64,000 nucleotides of DNA, from positions 8,494,501-8,558,500 of the forward strand of contig JAQISU010000210.1 of the NCBI GenBank assembly GCA_029339505.1, given 5' to 3'. A program made the translations under genes and the position numbers. The notes below the pieces were generated by a model. The model saw only the letters and a list, made by a program, of their open reading frames with translations, had not been told where the DNA came from and made no database searches. The number at the start of each line of letters is the position of its first letter. Position 1 is the stretch's first letter. The stretch is from Unio delphinus. Its lineage: Eukaryota > Mollusca > Bivalvia > Unionida > Unionidae. Below, one piece after another: positions 12,972 to 21,576 of the stretch.

Positions 12972-13310
12972 AGAAAGTATGGTTAACCTCTACTAAAACT
13001 AAATCTACCAAAACACAGAGCATATGGTTTACTTCAAACTTAATTTATATCTGCCATAAATAGAGAGTATGGCTTCTACTAAATCTTTATTTACCATAAT
13101 TAGAAAGTATGGCTTGCTTCTAATTAATTTTTTTCTCTACCATAAATAGAAAGCATGGTTTACTTCCACAAAATCTATTTCTACTGTAAAAAAGAAAGTA
13201 TGGCTTACTTCTACTAAATCTTTCTCTACCATAAATATAAAGCATGGTTTACTTCCACTAAATCTATTTCTACTGTAAATAGAAAGTATGGCTTACTTCT
13301 ATGCATAGTA
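12972..13310. repeat. Minisatellite, unit about 58 bp
   Basis: About six imperfect copies of a unit containing CTACTAAATCTATTTCTACC, ATAAATAGAAAGTATGG and TTACTTC. Confidence 0.8.
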
Positions 13311-13949
13311 TTTTGCCATTTTTGACTATTTCCATATGAAGAAATATATGAGCCAAAAATAATCTTTCTTTTCTCTAGATAGTAGTTTCAAGATTCAAGA
13401 GTCATATTTTGGTCAAAGAACCCATTTCACTATGATTGGTTTTTGTCCTTGTATCTAGCAGAGTAGTCTATCAGCCAAGTACAAAGCACATATTTTCGAC
13501 ATATTCATATTCTAGATAGATTAATTCCACAAAGAAAGATCGAATAATTTTGTAAATTTTTTTTTATCTTAAGCGCTGAGGGGGGGGGGGGGGGGTCCTT
13601 CTTACAACAAAATATTCACCTTTTTGTTTTACTTCTTTTAATTTCAGTGGCCGTTCTTAAAGTTTTCCTATATTGTCTGAGGCTTTCATTTCTTCGATGT
13701 GATCTATTATTTGCTCTCCATGTGACTTTAAAACATATATCTACTTTCTCTTTATCTTTATTATGGTTACACACTAAAACTTCATGTCCTACCTCGATAA
13801 TTCTATTTTATCTCTTCATCAATATTTGAAGTTACTTTGACAAACTCTTGTTCAACTTTTATATCCGCAAACAGATTTGGGAATTCTCGGTCTATCCTAT
13901 GATATTTTCAAATTGTGATTTCTTGGGAGGGGGGGGGGAGAGGGCGGGG

Positions 13950-13952
<3 letters not shown>

Positions 13953-13994
<42 letters not shown>
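13953..13994. repeat. (CT)n microsatellite
   Basis: An uninterrupted CT dinucleotide run follows a G-rich stretch at 13927-13950. Further poly-G runs lie at 11525-11538 and 13580-13594. Confidence 0.95.
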
Positions 13995-13998
<4 letters not shown>

Positions 13999-14634
13999 CT
14001 ATGTCCAAAATGATTTCTTATTCCCCATTGGAGACCTCCGAAGTCTCGCTATCAGTTGACCCACTTGCCATGGAAGGATATTTATTATTATGACCATATT
14101 TACTAACTATCCATGCCCAAGTCGTACATGACTGGTTATTATTCTACTATATCTGCTTGACATTGCTAAAGTTTATATTCGCATGCATTTCATTGAAATA
14201 ATCAGGGTAGTGCATACATGCAATTTTGAATAGCAAATGCAAACTATTGGAAGATGGTATATCTGTATTGTTTATACTTTGTAAAAAAAAAAAATGTATA
14301 AGGTACAGAACTGTAAGCATGCTTGATTCCGTTAGTAAAATGAAAAACTCTGCAACATTCACTCCCATTCTAATTTATACACAGTATAAATTGTGTATAG
14401 ATTTTAGAAGGAGAGGGATGTTTTCAGTAACTGTCTTTTTACTGAGAGAAATGAGTGCTCGTACCGAATACTTATTGTGTAGACTTTATTGGCAATCTCT
14501 GTCTCCAGAGTCCATCCCCGTTTTTGCTTCCCCTGCAATGTAACCTTTTGAATCATTATATTTTCAAAAGGAAATTTTTACTCGTAGAATTAGAAAAAAA
14601 CAAATTTACATTTAAAATCTTGTCATGTGCGTCA

Positions 14635-14832
14635 TCTGATTTGATTATTTCTACTTGAATTATGTGTTTAATTTTATTGTTTACGTAAATTATGTGTCTG
14701 ACTATTTCCACTTGAGTTTTTTTGTCTGATTTTTTTAATACATAAAATTCAAGTAAAAAATATTCAGACACAGTACGGTAAAACTAATCAGACATAATTC
14801 AAGTAAAAATAATCAGACACATAAGTTGAATT
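14635..14832. repeat. Imperfect inverted repeat, arms about 95 bp
   Basis: The left half carries TTATTTCTACTTGAATTATG and GTGTCTGAC. The right half carries their approximate reverse complements (ATTCAAGTAAAAATAATCAG, GACACA). The dyad centre lies near 14735. The structure could be a small MITE-like palindrome. It sits about 370 bp left of the Polinton end and is not part of it. Confidence 0.6.
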
Positions 14833-15196
14833 ATTGTTACCATGCAAGTATGTCAGAAGTAGGTAGTTAGTTATAGGGAGCGCAAATCGATCGCTTTTTA
14901 TGAATGACTCACGATCTTGATTCGAGGCATAAAACAAACCCCAGGGCCTATATTGTTTGCACCAATCAATGTCTTTTCATGAACTGTAATCGTATATATG
15001 GTTATATGCCTGGGATATCAATAATTTCAAGTTATTCGTCCAAAAGTCCACAAATTTCATTGGCGATGGGGTGGTACCTGTCTTGATAATAAGTTGTATA
15101 CATTAATTAATTTGTCTTTTCGTGCTAGCAATTGTGTACATGGGTATAAATTGATAATCTCAAAAGTTTCAAAATTGCTATACAGGGGTAGGGATG

Positions 15197-15201
15197 GAAT
15201 G
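15197..15201. repeat. Left target-site duplication of the Polinton (GAATG)
   Basis: GAATG directly precedes the first base of the left terminal repeat and recurs directly after the right terminal repeat at 30822-30826. Polintons usually make 6-bp duplications; here five bases match perfectly. Confidence 0.85.
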
Positions 15202-15495
15202 AGCAGCAAAGAGGGTGAACCCTACAACGTTTTTAGACAAAATTTTGATTGAAATCTTAAAACGAGCCTTCCTACGATCTCATTTTAACCCAAAAAAATG
15301 TCTCTGGGGCAAACCCTACAACGTTTTCAGACAAAAAATTGATTGAAATTTTAACGAGCCTTCCCTACGAAATCTCATTTTAACTAAAAAAATGAAAACG
15401 GAGACTTTTACGATTTTTTAATTAATTTTGGTCGCAACTTGTTGTCATCCACCCTCTCTGCTGCTATGGGTTAACAAAAAATAATAAAATGATTT
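15202..15495 (+). repeat. Left terminal inverted repeat of the Polinton
   Basis: It is the reverse complement of 30529-30821 with about seven substitutions and one indel. It has internal structure: two direct sub-repeats of about 83 bp (15218-15300 and 15311-15394), and an inward copy of the terminal motif as CACCCTCTCTGCTGCT at 15450-15465. Confidence 0.95.
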
Positions 15496-15505
15496 GATCA
15501 AGTCT

Positions 15506-16879
15506 TTAGGATCTCACAAACAGACTAATCGCTAACACCTCTTCTTGTAAATCAATCAGATTATTTGACTGGTCGGTGAGTTTGAAATTAATTCTGGTTA
15601 ATGAATTATTATGGCATCGCATGTAGACAGGATTAATTGGGTTTTCAATAATTAAAAATCCTGGAGGAGCTGTTGGTGCAAACGAATAAAGAATATATCC
15701 TTGCTGAGCTTGATTTGATCGTTCGAGATTAATTTGATAGCTTCCTTCGATAACATCACATACTAAATTGAGCACAATCACTGAGGATATATTCACGTTG
15801 AACGGAGCGATATGACTACCGCCACCGTCTGGGTCATTATTGTGTTTGAGGATTTTTATTTCCGGTGATGCTGTTTTTTTCCACGTATCATGAATTATTT
15901 TGAAACCAACATCGATGGCATCATTGAGAAGTTTTTTTAGTTCTGGTACGTTATATCCTGGTAGTTTGAATGTCGGAATATCTTCAACGCGGATATTATA
16001 GTCTGTTGCAAATCTTGTTCTCGATTGGGGATTATCGTCATCTAATATATCCTGAATAATTTTTAGGTTAAATACTTCCATATCGTCGATAATTTTGTTG
16101 CATGTTTCTACGACGCTGATAAATTCATCTCGGGTGAGAGAGCCGGATTTAAGAGATATTAACAACAGCGATAAATCATTATTCATTGCTGTGAAATTTT
16201 TAATGATTTCAGGTTCGTTAACAAAATGAAATCCCTCCTCTTTTCTAATTGCGTAGTATCCGAAATATAAAAAACCTAAAGTGTTTTCGTACTCTTGATA
16301 ACTCTTTACTGGATTATCAGGTTTTATTCTGTCGGTGATATAATCAGATTTTTGTGGTTCTGGTAAATCAACGGTTTTTCCACCGGGTGGTAATTCAGGC
16401 CATCCTAGTACGGTTCTTATTGAGCTTTGATAAATATCTACGACGTATCCTTCTGTGCTTATCTCAATTGCGGATGATAGCGTCGGTTCATGAACTGTTA
16501 TAGCGATTTTTGACTCTACTCCAGTAATCGATTTTATTCTACGCGCGAATTCATTACTGATTTGTTCGATTTGGTATGACCCTGTTGGTATCGAAACGAC
16601 GTTCCAGCCTGGGGTTCCGTCGGGTTTATTCTTATTTGCAAACACTAAAGAATTATTGGGTTGTTGACCACCAAATGATTTTGATCTGATATTAGGCCAA
16701 CTGTAATACACTCGTAGTTTTGCTAGCGCTATCTCCTTCACTGGGACCGGAGAGGGGAAATTCACACTGAATTCTGGATTCGTTGATGTTATTGATATCA
16801 TGCTTGTTTGTACTGGGTTCGTGTTCTCCACTATTCGTTGAAGTAATTCCTGCGGTGTTGTCATTGTTATTATACTCAT
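15506..16879 (-). CDS. Probable Polinton penton / minor capsid protein, 457 aa
   Basis: The protein is beta-rich with no membrane segment. An N-terminal part contains IPTGSYQIEQISNEF and a VLGWP box. The C-terminal part contains VCDVIEGSY, ILYSFAPTAPPGF, LTRINFKLTDQ and ends AISLFVRS. This arrangement matches my knowledge of the conserved Polinton/adintovirus capsid-vertex (penton-like) protein, though the jelly-roll fold cannot be proved by reading. It is the last gene of the leftward cluster and its stop lies 11 bp from the terminal repeat. The start ATG at 16879 is followed by another in-frame ATG at 16864, which would give the start MTTPQELL. The region encoding the N-terminus has been tandemly duplicated together with the end of the upstream gene (16782-17097). 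The frame is intact. Alternative: another structural protein with a similar fold. Confidence 0.75.
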   Translation of the reverse strand: MSIITMTTPQELLQRIVENTNPVQTSMISITSTNPEFSVNFPSPVPVKEIALAKLRVYYSWPNIRSKSFGGQQPNNSLVFANKNKPDGTPGWNVVSIPTGSYQIEQISNEFARRIKSITGVESKIAITVHEPTLSSAIEISTEGYVVDIYQSSIRTVLGWPELPPGGKTVDLPEPQKSDYITDRIKPDNPVKSYQEYENTLGFLYFGYYAIRKEEGFHFVNEPEIIKNFTAMNNDLSLLLISLKSGSLTRDEFISVVETCNKIIDDMEVFNLKIIQDILDDDNPQSRTRFATDYNIRVEDIPTFKLPGYNVPELKKLLNDAIDVGFKIIHDTWKKTASPEIKILKHNNDPDGGGSHIAPFNVNISSVIVLNLVCDVIEGSYQINLERSNQAQQGYILYSFAPTAPPGFLIIENPINPVYMRCHNNSLTRINFKLTDQSNNLIDLQEEVLAISLFVRS

Positions 16880-17097
16880 GATTTATTTCTAATTTTGGTA
16901 TCGAGGAATCATAAATACTGACCATCACTGAGAACTCACAATCTGGTATGGTTGATACTATTGAGATCATTTTGGTTTTCGGGTTCGTGTTTTCTAATTC
17001 CATCGGTGTTGTCATTATTATTATACTGTTGTTGTCGCTCTAATTTCGATATCGCGGAATCAAAAATACTGAGCATCGCTGAGAACTCACTATCTGA
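16782..17097 (-). repeat. Tandem duplication spanning a gene junction
   Basis: Unit one (about 16782-16946) and unit two (about 16947-17097) align along their length, sharing GGGTTCGTGTT, CGGTGTTGTCATT and CTGAGAACTCAC. Each unit carries a copy of the penton start (MTTP) and a copy of the C-terminus of the upstream membrane-protein gene. The duplication leaves a decoy short frame at 16692-17015. Confidence 0.8.
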
Positions 17098-17482
17098 TAT
17101 AATTGTATTATCGAGTGACGATGATATCATCAATGATAACTGCGAATATGCGGTTGATGCAATATGAAATTGAAGTAAGTAATTCTGCAGTTTACTCTGG
17201 CTGCATGATGATATCTTTTTTGCTATCCCGGTTGATATACCCCCGATTGTAGCCACCGCAGAAATGCAAATTGGAACTACGACCGGGGCAATCATTGTAA
17301 CCGATGCAAGTATTATTCCGGCGCCAGCGAGAACGCTTGACACCGAGTACATAATAACATCAATTGCGGTGATTCTTCGTCGGTATTTTTTTTATTTTTA
17401 TTTGATACTTCTCAGTGAGGGTTTTGAGTCTATTCTGAAATTCTCTGACCTGATCATAGCGACATTGCGTTGATGAAATCAT
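16936..17482 (-). pseudogene. Polinton membrane protein with one frameshift
   Basis: The gene opens at the ATG at 17482-17480 with a basic, Gln/Lys-rich segment (MISSTQCRYDQVREF). Within a run of T8 at 17386-17393 (A8 in the sense strand) the frame changes by one extra base. The continuing frame has a long hydrophobic stretch (VLAGAGIILASVTMIAPVVV, then VPICISAVATIGG), a Ser-rich helix and an acidic segment ISDSEFSAML. A conserved Polinton protein of this architecture (basic head, membrane segment, SDxEF-type acidic tail) is familiar to me but has no assigned function. It lies between the fibre-like and penton genes, so a virion or membrane role is inferred. Removing one base from the run would make a single frame of about 181 codons; whether the extra base is real is open. 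Confidence 0.65.
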
Positions 17483-17545
17483 TTTTATTTTAAAAACACT
17501 AGCGTTTTCAATTGTGAAATCCGAACGATTTTCCTTTCAATTTAG

Positions 17546-18586
17546 TTATTTACTTAAATCCGCTACGAATTCAACATACCAGGTTACTGAAACCCCAATC
17601 AAATTTTTATCAGTAGCTGTTATAGTGAACTTTTCAGTTGTATCCTTGTCGATGATCGTTGAAATCGTATTGTTGACCCCGGCTGAACTCGACGATGATA
17701 TATTAAATTGAGTTAATGGTGTTACTAGTGTTAATCGATAAATACCCTTAACGGTTGCAGTGATATCTAATTTGTTGTTTGCAGGTGTCCACTCAAATGA
17801 TCCGTGTTGGATTGTATATACTACGTTGTTGGTTTTCTCATGAGGAATTTTTGTTTTTTCAATGATTGTTATCATCCTCGAAAAATCACCTTTGACGGCT
17901 TCGATGAAGTTTTTCGTCTCATCGATGGATTTTTTAATATCAGGGAGTCTTATTTCAATTTTATCCAACTGGGTTCCAATAAATTTATCAATGATATTTC
18001 TACGAAAAACTGAAAACTGTTTTCCGTTTTCTTCAATTCTAGATTCAAGTGTTGTTAGTACAAACACAGAATTGTTTAACTCATCGTTGAGAGTTTTTAA
18101 TCGATCTGTAATCGTCGAAACGAGTACACCCGGTTTGAGTTTACCCTGATCGGAAAATAACGCAACGGTGTTCTCGATTGCGTTTTGTTGTTTAACCAAA
18201 ATATCATCCAGAGAAATATTACTGGTTTTAAATTTACCCTGATCGGAAAAAAACGCAACTGTGTTCTCGATTGCGTTTTGTTGTTTAACTAAAATATCAT
18301 CCAAAGAAATATTACTGGTTTTCAATTTACCCTGATCGGAAAATAACGCAACGGTGTTCTCGATTGCGTTTTGTTGTTTAACTAAAATATCATCCAACGA
18401 CACATCACTAGATTTCAATTTACCCTGTTTGTCTTGAAATACAACTATTTCATTAGGATCAACATTTGTTAAGTTCAACGTCTCAGCTATTTCATCTTTG
18501 ATTAGTTTTTTTACATCCTTGACAGAATCAGGTGGTGCAGTGCCATCGGGTTTGGGTTTCAAAGATCTCCCCCAAATATCAATCAT
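17546..18586 (-). CDS. Repeat-bearing fibre-like protein, 346 aa
   Basis: An N-terminal tail (MIDIWGRSLKPKPDG) is followed by three near-identical 31-residue repeats (LDDILVKQQNAIENTVALFS and DQGKLKTSNIS) plus degenerate flanks. A predicted coiled coil comes next (KTLNDELNNSVFVLTTLESR; DKIEIRLPDIKKSIDETKNF). The C-terminal domain is beta-rich (ITATVKGIYRLTLVTPL, VSVTWYVEFVADLSK). Tail, repeated shaft, coiled coil and beta head is the layout of a trimeric attachment fibre, and the gene sits inside the capsid cluster. That role is inference; I recognise no named family. The 93-bp DNA repeat is in frame, so shaft length can change by unequal exchange. Confidence 0.7.
   Translation of the reverse strand: MIDIWGRSLKPKPDGTAPPDSVKDVKKLIKDEIAETLNLTNVDPNEIVVFQDKQGKLKSSDVSLDDILVKQQNAIENTVALFSDQGKLKTSNISLDDILVKQQNAIENTVAFFSDQGKFKTSNISLDDILVKQQNAIENTVALFSDQGKLKPGVLVSTITDRLKTLNDELNNSVFVLTTLESRIEENGKQFSVFRRNIIDKFIGTQLDKIEIRLPDIKKSIDETKNFIEAVKGDFSRMITIIEKTKIPHEKTNNVVYTIQHGSFEWTPANNKLDITATVKGIYRLTLVTPLTQFNISSSSSAGVNNTISTIIDKDTTEKFTITATDKNLIGVSVTWYVEFVADLSK
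18125..18425 (-). repeat. In-frame 93-bp tandem repeat in the fibre-like gene
   Basis: Three nearly identical copies, each containing ACCCTGATCGGAAAA and GTTCTCGATTGCGTTTTGTT, with a diverged fourth boundary copy. The unit is a multiple of three. Confidence 0.9.
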
Positions 18587-18610
18587 GTTATTGTAAAACT
18601 CTTTCTCTCT

Positions 18611-19039
18611 CTAAAATCGTTTCGATTTCCAGCGATTACTAGTGTATTCATTAACGACAACATGTGGTGGTTTTCCGCTTGGGTTACTCAAGGAGTTAGA
18701 AATAGCGTCAAGGACATTTAATACTTCGCTGCCACATATTGGTGGGTCAATCATCGTTTGTGTTGGTAGCGTAGAATACCAAGTCTTCATTGGAAGGGTT
18801 TTTATATAACGCATAAACTCTTTTGGTGGGGCTAATCCATATGAATCGAAATAAACAATCCCACGTGGATCAATAGCGTATGCAACCCAGTGAGTTCCAG
18901 GTCCGGTGCTGTTATCTAAATTAATGATTCCGGTTTCAGTGTTGTTTGGTTGATGTGGTAATTGATCTTTCATAAAGACACCTCTGAAGTTTTTAATCGC
19001 TACTTTTTTAGCAGCATCGAGTAAATCAAAATTGGACAT
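18611..19039 (-). CDS. PRO: Adenain-type cysteine protease (PRO), about 142 aa
   Basis: Counting from the ATG at 19039 (MSNFDLLDAAKK), the catalytic histidine is H50 in GPGTHWVAY, the aspartate D65 in YFDSYG, an oxyanion-type glutamine Q94, and the nucleophile C102 in ICGSEVL. FRGVFMKDQLP near the N-terminus and the triad order match the Polinton/adenovirus maturation protease family. It would cleave capsid precursors inside the particle. The open frame extends further upstream to 19168, but that extension is built of a 45-bp tandem repeat, so I prefer the internal ATG at 19039 (19066 is another option). The second cysteine often found after the nucleophile in this family is absent. The gene lies between the pVI/pX-like gene and the fibre-like gene. 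Confidence 0.88.
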   Translation of the reverse strand: MSNFDLLDAAKKVAIKNFRGVFMKDQLPHQPNNTETGIINLDNSTGPGTHWVAYAIDPRGIVYFDSYGLAPPKEFMRYIKTLPMKTWYSTLPTQTMIDPPICGSEVLNVLDAISNSLSNPSGKPPHVVVNEYTSNRWKSKRF

Positions 19040-19083
19040 GGGAACCATCAAAGATTTGGGAACCATAGGTTCCTCAATTAATA

Positions 19084-19202
19084 AATCGTTCCTGGTAGTC
19101 TTAGACCCTTTCCGCTGTACCACGAATACGGGGTTCCTGGTAGTCTTAGACCCTTTCCGCTGTACCACGAATACGGGGTTCCTGGTAGTCTTAGACCCTT
19201 TC
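19084..19202. repeat. 45-bp tandem repeat between protease and pVI/pX-like genes
   Basis: About 2.6 copies of a unit containing CCTGGTAGTCTTAGACCC and TTTCCGCTGTACCACG. It overlaps the end of the 131-aa gene upstream and the 5' extension of the protease frame. Confidence 0.9.
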
Positions 19203-19586
19203 CCTTTTTTTATATCCTTTCCCAGTTGCTTTCTTTAGTGCCATTCCTGCTGCAGTACCAACGGCTCGTAACGCTGCCGCTTTAGCCACCGCTGGGGCTG
19301 CTGCTGCAATCAATGCTGGAATCGCAGCTAACAACGGGAATATACCGCCTGTTTTAATCATATTTTTGATAGCAGCCGCAGAGAGAGTAATCTGAACACC
19401 TTTTTTGGCTGCAAGTGCATCATTGAAATGTTTTATTTGACGAGTTGTCAGTGATAGTTTATTTGCACCACCAGTCATTTGGTTGGGTTTCAACGTGATT
19501 GTGGTTCCACATTTTTTAGCCGATTCTGATTGCAATTTTTTTAATTGACCGGGAGTTAACGCAACACTAATAACACTATATGACAT
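19191..19586 (-). CDS. pVI/pX-like membrane-active virion protein, 131 aa
   Basis: From the ATG at 19586 (MSYSVISVALTPGQLKK) the protein has two LT/LS-x-x-Q-type helices (LTPGQLKKLQ, LTTRQIKHFN). A glycine-led hydrophobic, Ala-rich segment follows (GGIFPLLAAIPALIAAAA) and the C-terminus is basic (GKGYKKRERV). This pattern is that of the small Polinton/adintovirus proteins compared with adenovirus core/pVI peptides, which are protease substrates that disrupt membranes. It sits immediately downstream of the capsid gene and upstream of the protease. The frame could start 17 codons earlier (19637), but that would overlap the capsid gene end. Function is inferred from layout and context. Confidence 0.7.
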   Translation of the reverse strand: MSYSVISVALTPGQLKKLQSESAKKCGTTITLKPNQMTGGANKLSLTTRQIKHFNDALAAKKGVQITLSAAAIKNMIKTGGIFPLLAAIPALIAAAAPAVAKAAALRAVGTAAGMALKKATGKGYKKRERV

Positions 19587-19614
19587 TATACATAATAGAT
19601 TGATTCTAAATCGT

Positions 19615-21027
19615 TTACATGTTTTCCACTGGTGCATCTACCACTCTCATTCTTCCACCAACACCTTCAAGTAGCATTGATTTGTCGCTGAGAATGACAG
19701 CAACCGCTCTATAATCAGCAATAGCACCACGAGTCACATTAGCTCTAAAATGTATATCAACAACAGATTGTCTCATCAAATCGAGATGTTCCAGTGAGAA
19801 GTAATAGATCGGATACAGATTTTTAAAATCCAACTGCGATATTTGCAAACCAGTATCCACATTTTGATCGCGTGCCATAAATGACAACAGACGATGATAC
19901 ACGCGAGCAATATGATTTTCTGTGTAATTAAGTTGTATATCCTCGGATGGTTCCTGCTGGCCGTTTATTCTCAGTGAGACGTCTTTCACACCTAATTGAT
20001 CAAATATCATATGACTGAAACGTTGATCGCCAACTCGTGCGTTATCTTGTAACGCAATAAATATATGACGTGGCGCAGCAACACCTTGTTTTGATGCTAG
20101 GTTCCAAGTGAATAACCCGTTGATATTTGATTGTTTAACATCTGTACTCACGGTTAGCCAACTCAACAACGACTTTCCTCCTTGATCCATAAATGATAGT
20201 AATCGTTCTTCTGCGGTGATTGCTGGAGTCAACACTGGCATCCACATTGATATTTTTGTTAAATTGACTTTACCGGCATCAGCATTTGGATTTGCATTGT
20301 CTGCTGGAATCCTCCAGATTGCGTCACTATCATCACTCTTTCGTACAAGCGATACTGTATGCTTCGCTCCATAAATAACTTTTCGGACGTTTCTACAGAA
20401 TCCAAATATATGATGCAGTGGAATCGCGCATGAAAATGATTTACGCGCTCCTTGCAACATTAAAATACGTGTTGCAGCTCCTAGATTGAAATTAACATCG
20501 TTGTTTATAATCATATCTTCGGCATCAATATTAGCGGTACCAGCATTATTCTTTGGTCGTCTTACAACAAATTGTTTTCCTCCAGCGGTATTTGTAGCAT
20601 CTTTTGCAAACATCATAGAGGGTCCTGCTGATCTTGTATAATCATCAGAATATCTCGCTAACCCGATTATTGTTGTAGCCACATCAACATCGCGATCTAT
20701 CGCCTCAATTTATTTTCCATCAATGAGATATTTTGCACTCTCAAATAACGCCATGATACCATTATTGACAAAACCGACTTGAGTACCAGCTGGATACGGT
20801 GCTGGTACAGCAGGAGTATCAGTAGCTGTTACAATTTCTCCTTCTACTTCAATAAACGCTTCACAGGGTAAAAAGTATTTACTGGTATCATGGAATTGAA
20901 GATCAATTCTTGCTCGACTATTTGAGTCTATGGCATGATAGGCGTAATATTGATAATCGCGTACAGAATCATTCTTGGGGACTGGGGCGTCTATATCAAA
21001 CGCTGGATCAGGTGACTTTTTGAACAT
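19615..21027 (-). pseudogene. MCP: Polinton major capsid protein (double jelly-roll) with in-frame stop
   Basis: The reading frame starts at the ATG at 21027 (MFKKSPDPAFDIDAP), runs 105 codons, meets TAA at 20712-20710, and continues in the same frame for 364 codons to 19615. Only this one codon interrupts it. Diagnostic stretches are FVNNGIMALFESAKY before the stop, and YSDDYTRSAG, IPLHHIFGFCRNVRKVIYG, SLVRKSDDSDAIW and ISMWMPVLTP after it. These match the Polinton hexon-like capsid protein, which forms the trimeric facets of the virion. The length, 470 codons, is normal for the family. The stop falls in the conserved region between the first strands, so a truncated product would be useless. 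There is no homopolymer at the site, so an assembly error is less likely than for the frameshifts elsewhere in the element. Confidence 0.9.
20710..20712 (-). other. In-frame TAA interrupting the capsid gene
   Basis: Exactly nine codons separate this stop from the next usable start (GTG at 20682), and both flanks stay in one frame. It is therefore a point nonsense change rather than a frameshift. Confidence 0.9.
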
Positions 21028-21068
21028 TTTATTCTATTTATCAGAGTCTAAATCGCGATTTTCCATTT

Positions 21069-21518
21069 TCATCGTCGTGTTTTTTTAAAGCCACTTCCTG
21101 CTATCATGTTTGCAATATTGCTTTGGTCGGGGGTTAAAACCATCGACGCTAATTTTTCGTCTACTGCGTTATTTATAATTCTACTAACACTTGCAGGCAT
21201 TTCCGCTGTAGAGGGTAACGGTTTTGAAAATCCTTTGGATTTCATCCGTGATTTCACTAATGATGTTAATTTATTCTTTGCAGTTGAAAACGCTTTTCCA
21301 GCAAGATCTCCAACAGCACCAATACCCTTATCACGAATAACATCAATGGCTTTCATTCCTAGTTGTTTAGCCAACGGCATCACTTTTGGAGCCATTCTCG
21401 CAAATAACCCTGCAATGGTATTACCTAAACCATCTCCGTAGTATGCTCTATAAACCGGAAACCGTGAATTAACTACATAGACGAGGGTTGGTTTATCATG
21501 ATTGTAGTGTATGATCAT
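21069..21518 (-). CDS. Basic Polinton structural protein, 149 aa
   Basis: Features visible: an aromatic N-terminal segment (FPVYRAYYGDGLGNTIAGLF), a helical amphipathic middle (MAPKVMPLAKQLGMKAIDVI), and a basic C-terminal end (GSGFKKTRR). The Gly-rich YYGDGLGNT start followed by an amphipathic helix resembles small Polinton capsid-associated proteins, but I cannot name a family. It lies directly upstream of the capsid gene in the same direction. A 30-bp sequence nearly identical to that in front of the next gene upstream immediately precedes its ATG. Confidence 0.7.
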   Translation of the reverse strand: MIIHYNHDKPTLVYVVNSRFPVYRAYYGDGLGNTIAGLFARMAPKVMPLAKQLGMKAIDVIRDKGIGAVGDLAGKAFSTAKNKLTSLVKSRMKSKGFSKPLPSTAEMPASVSRIINNAVDEKLASMVLTPDQSNIANMIAGSGFKKTRR

Positions 21519-21548
21519 TATTTTAAATCAGAAACAATTTTTCAATTG
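21519..21548 (-). promoter_or_regulatory. 30-bp conserved leader before the 149-aa gene
   Basis: Twenty-eight of 30 bases match 22549-22578, and both copies end directly at an ATG. On the coding strand it contains CAATTGAAA and TGTTTCTGATTT. It may be a late promoter or leader. Confidence 0.55.
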
Positions 21549-21576
21549 TTATTTATCTAATCGAATGACTTTCAAT

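Noticed and set aside
16692..17015. 107-codon frame overlapping the penton and membrane genes
   Set aside because: It is produced by the 160-bp tandem duplication and switches between frames of the two neighbouring genes.
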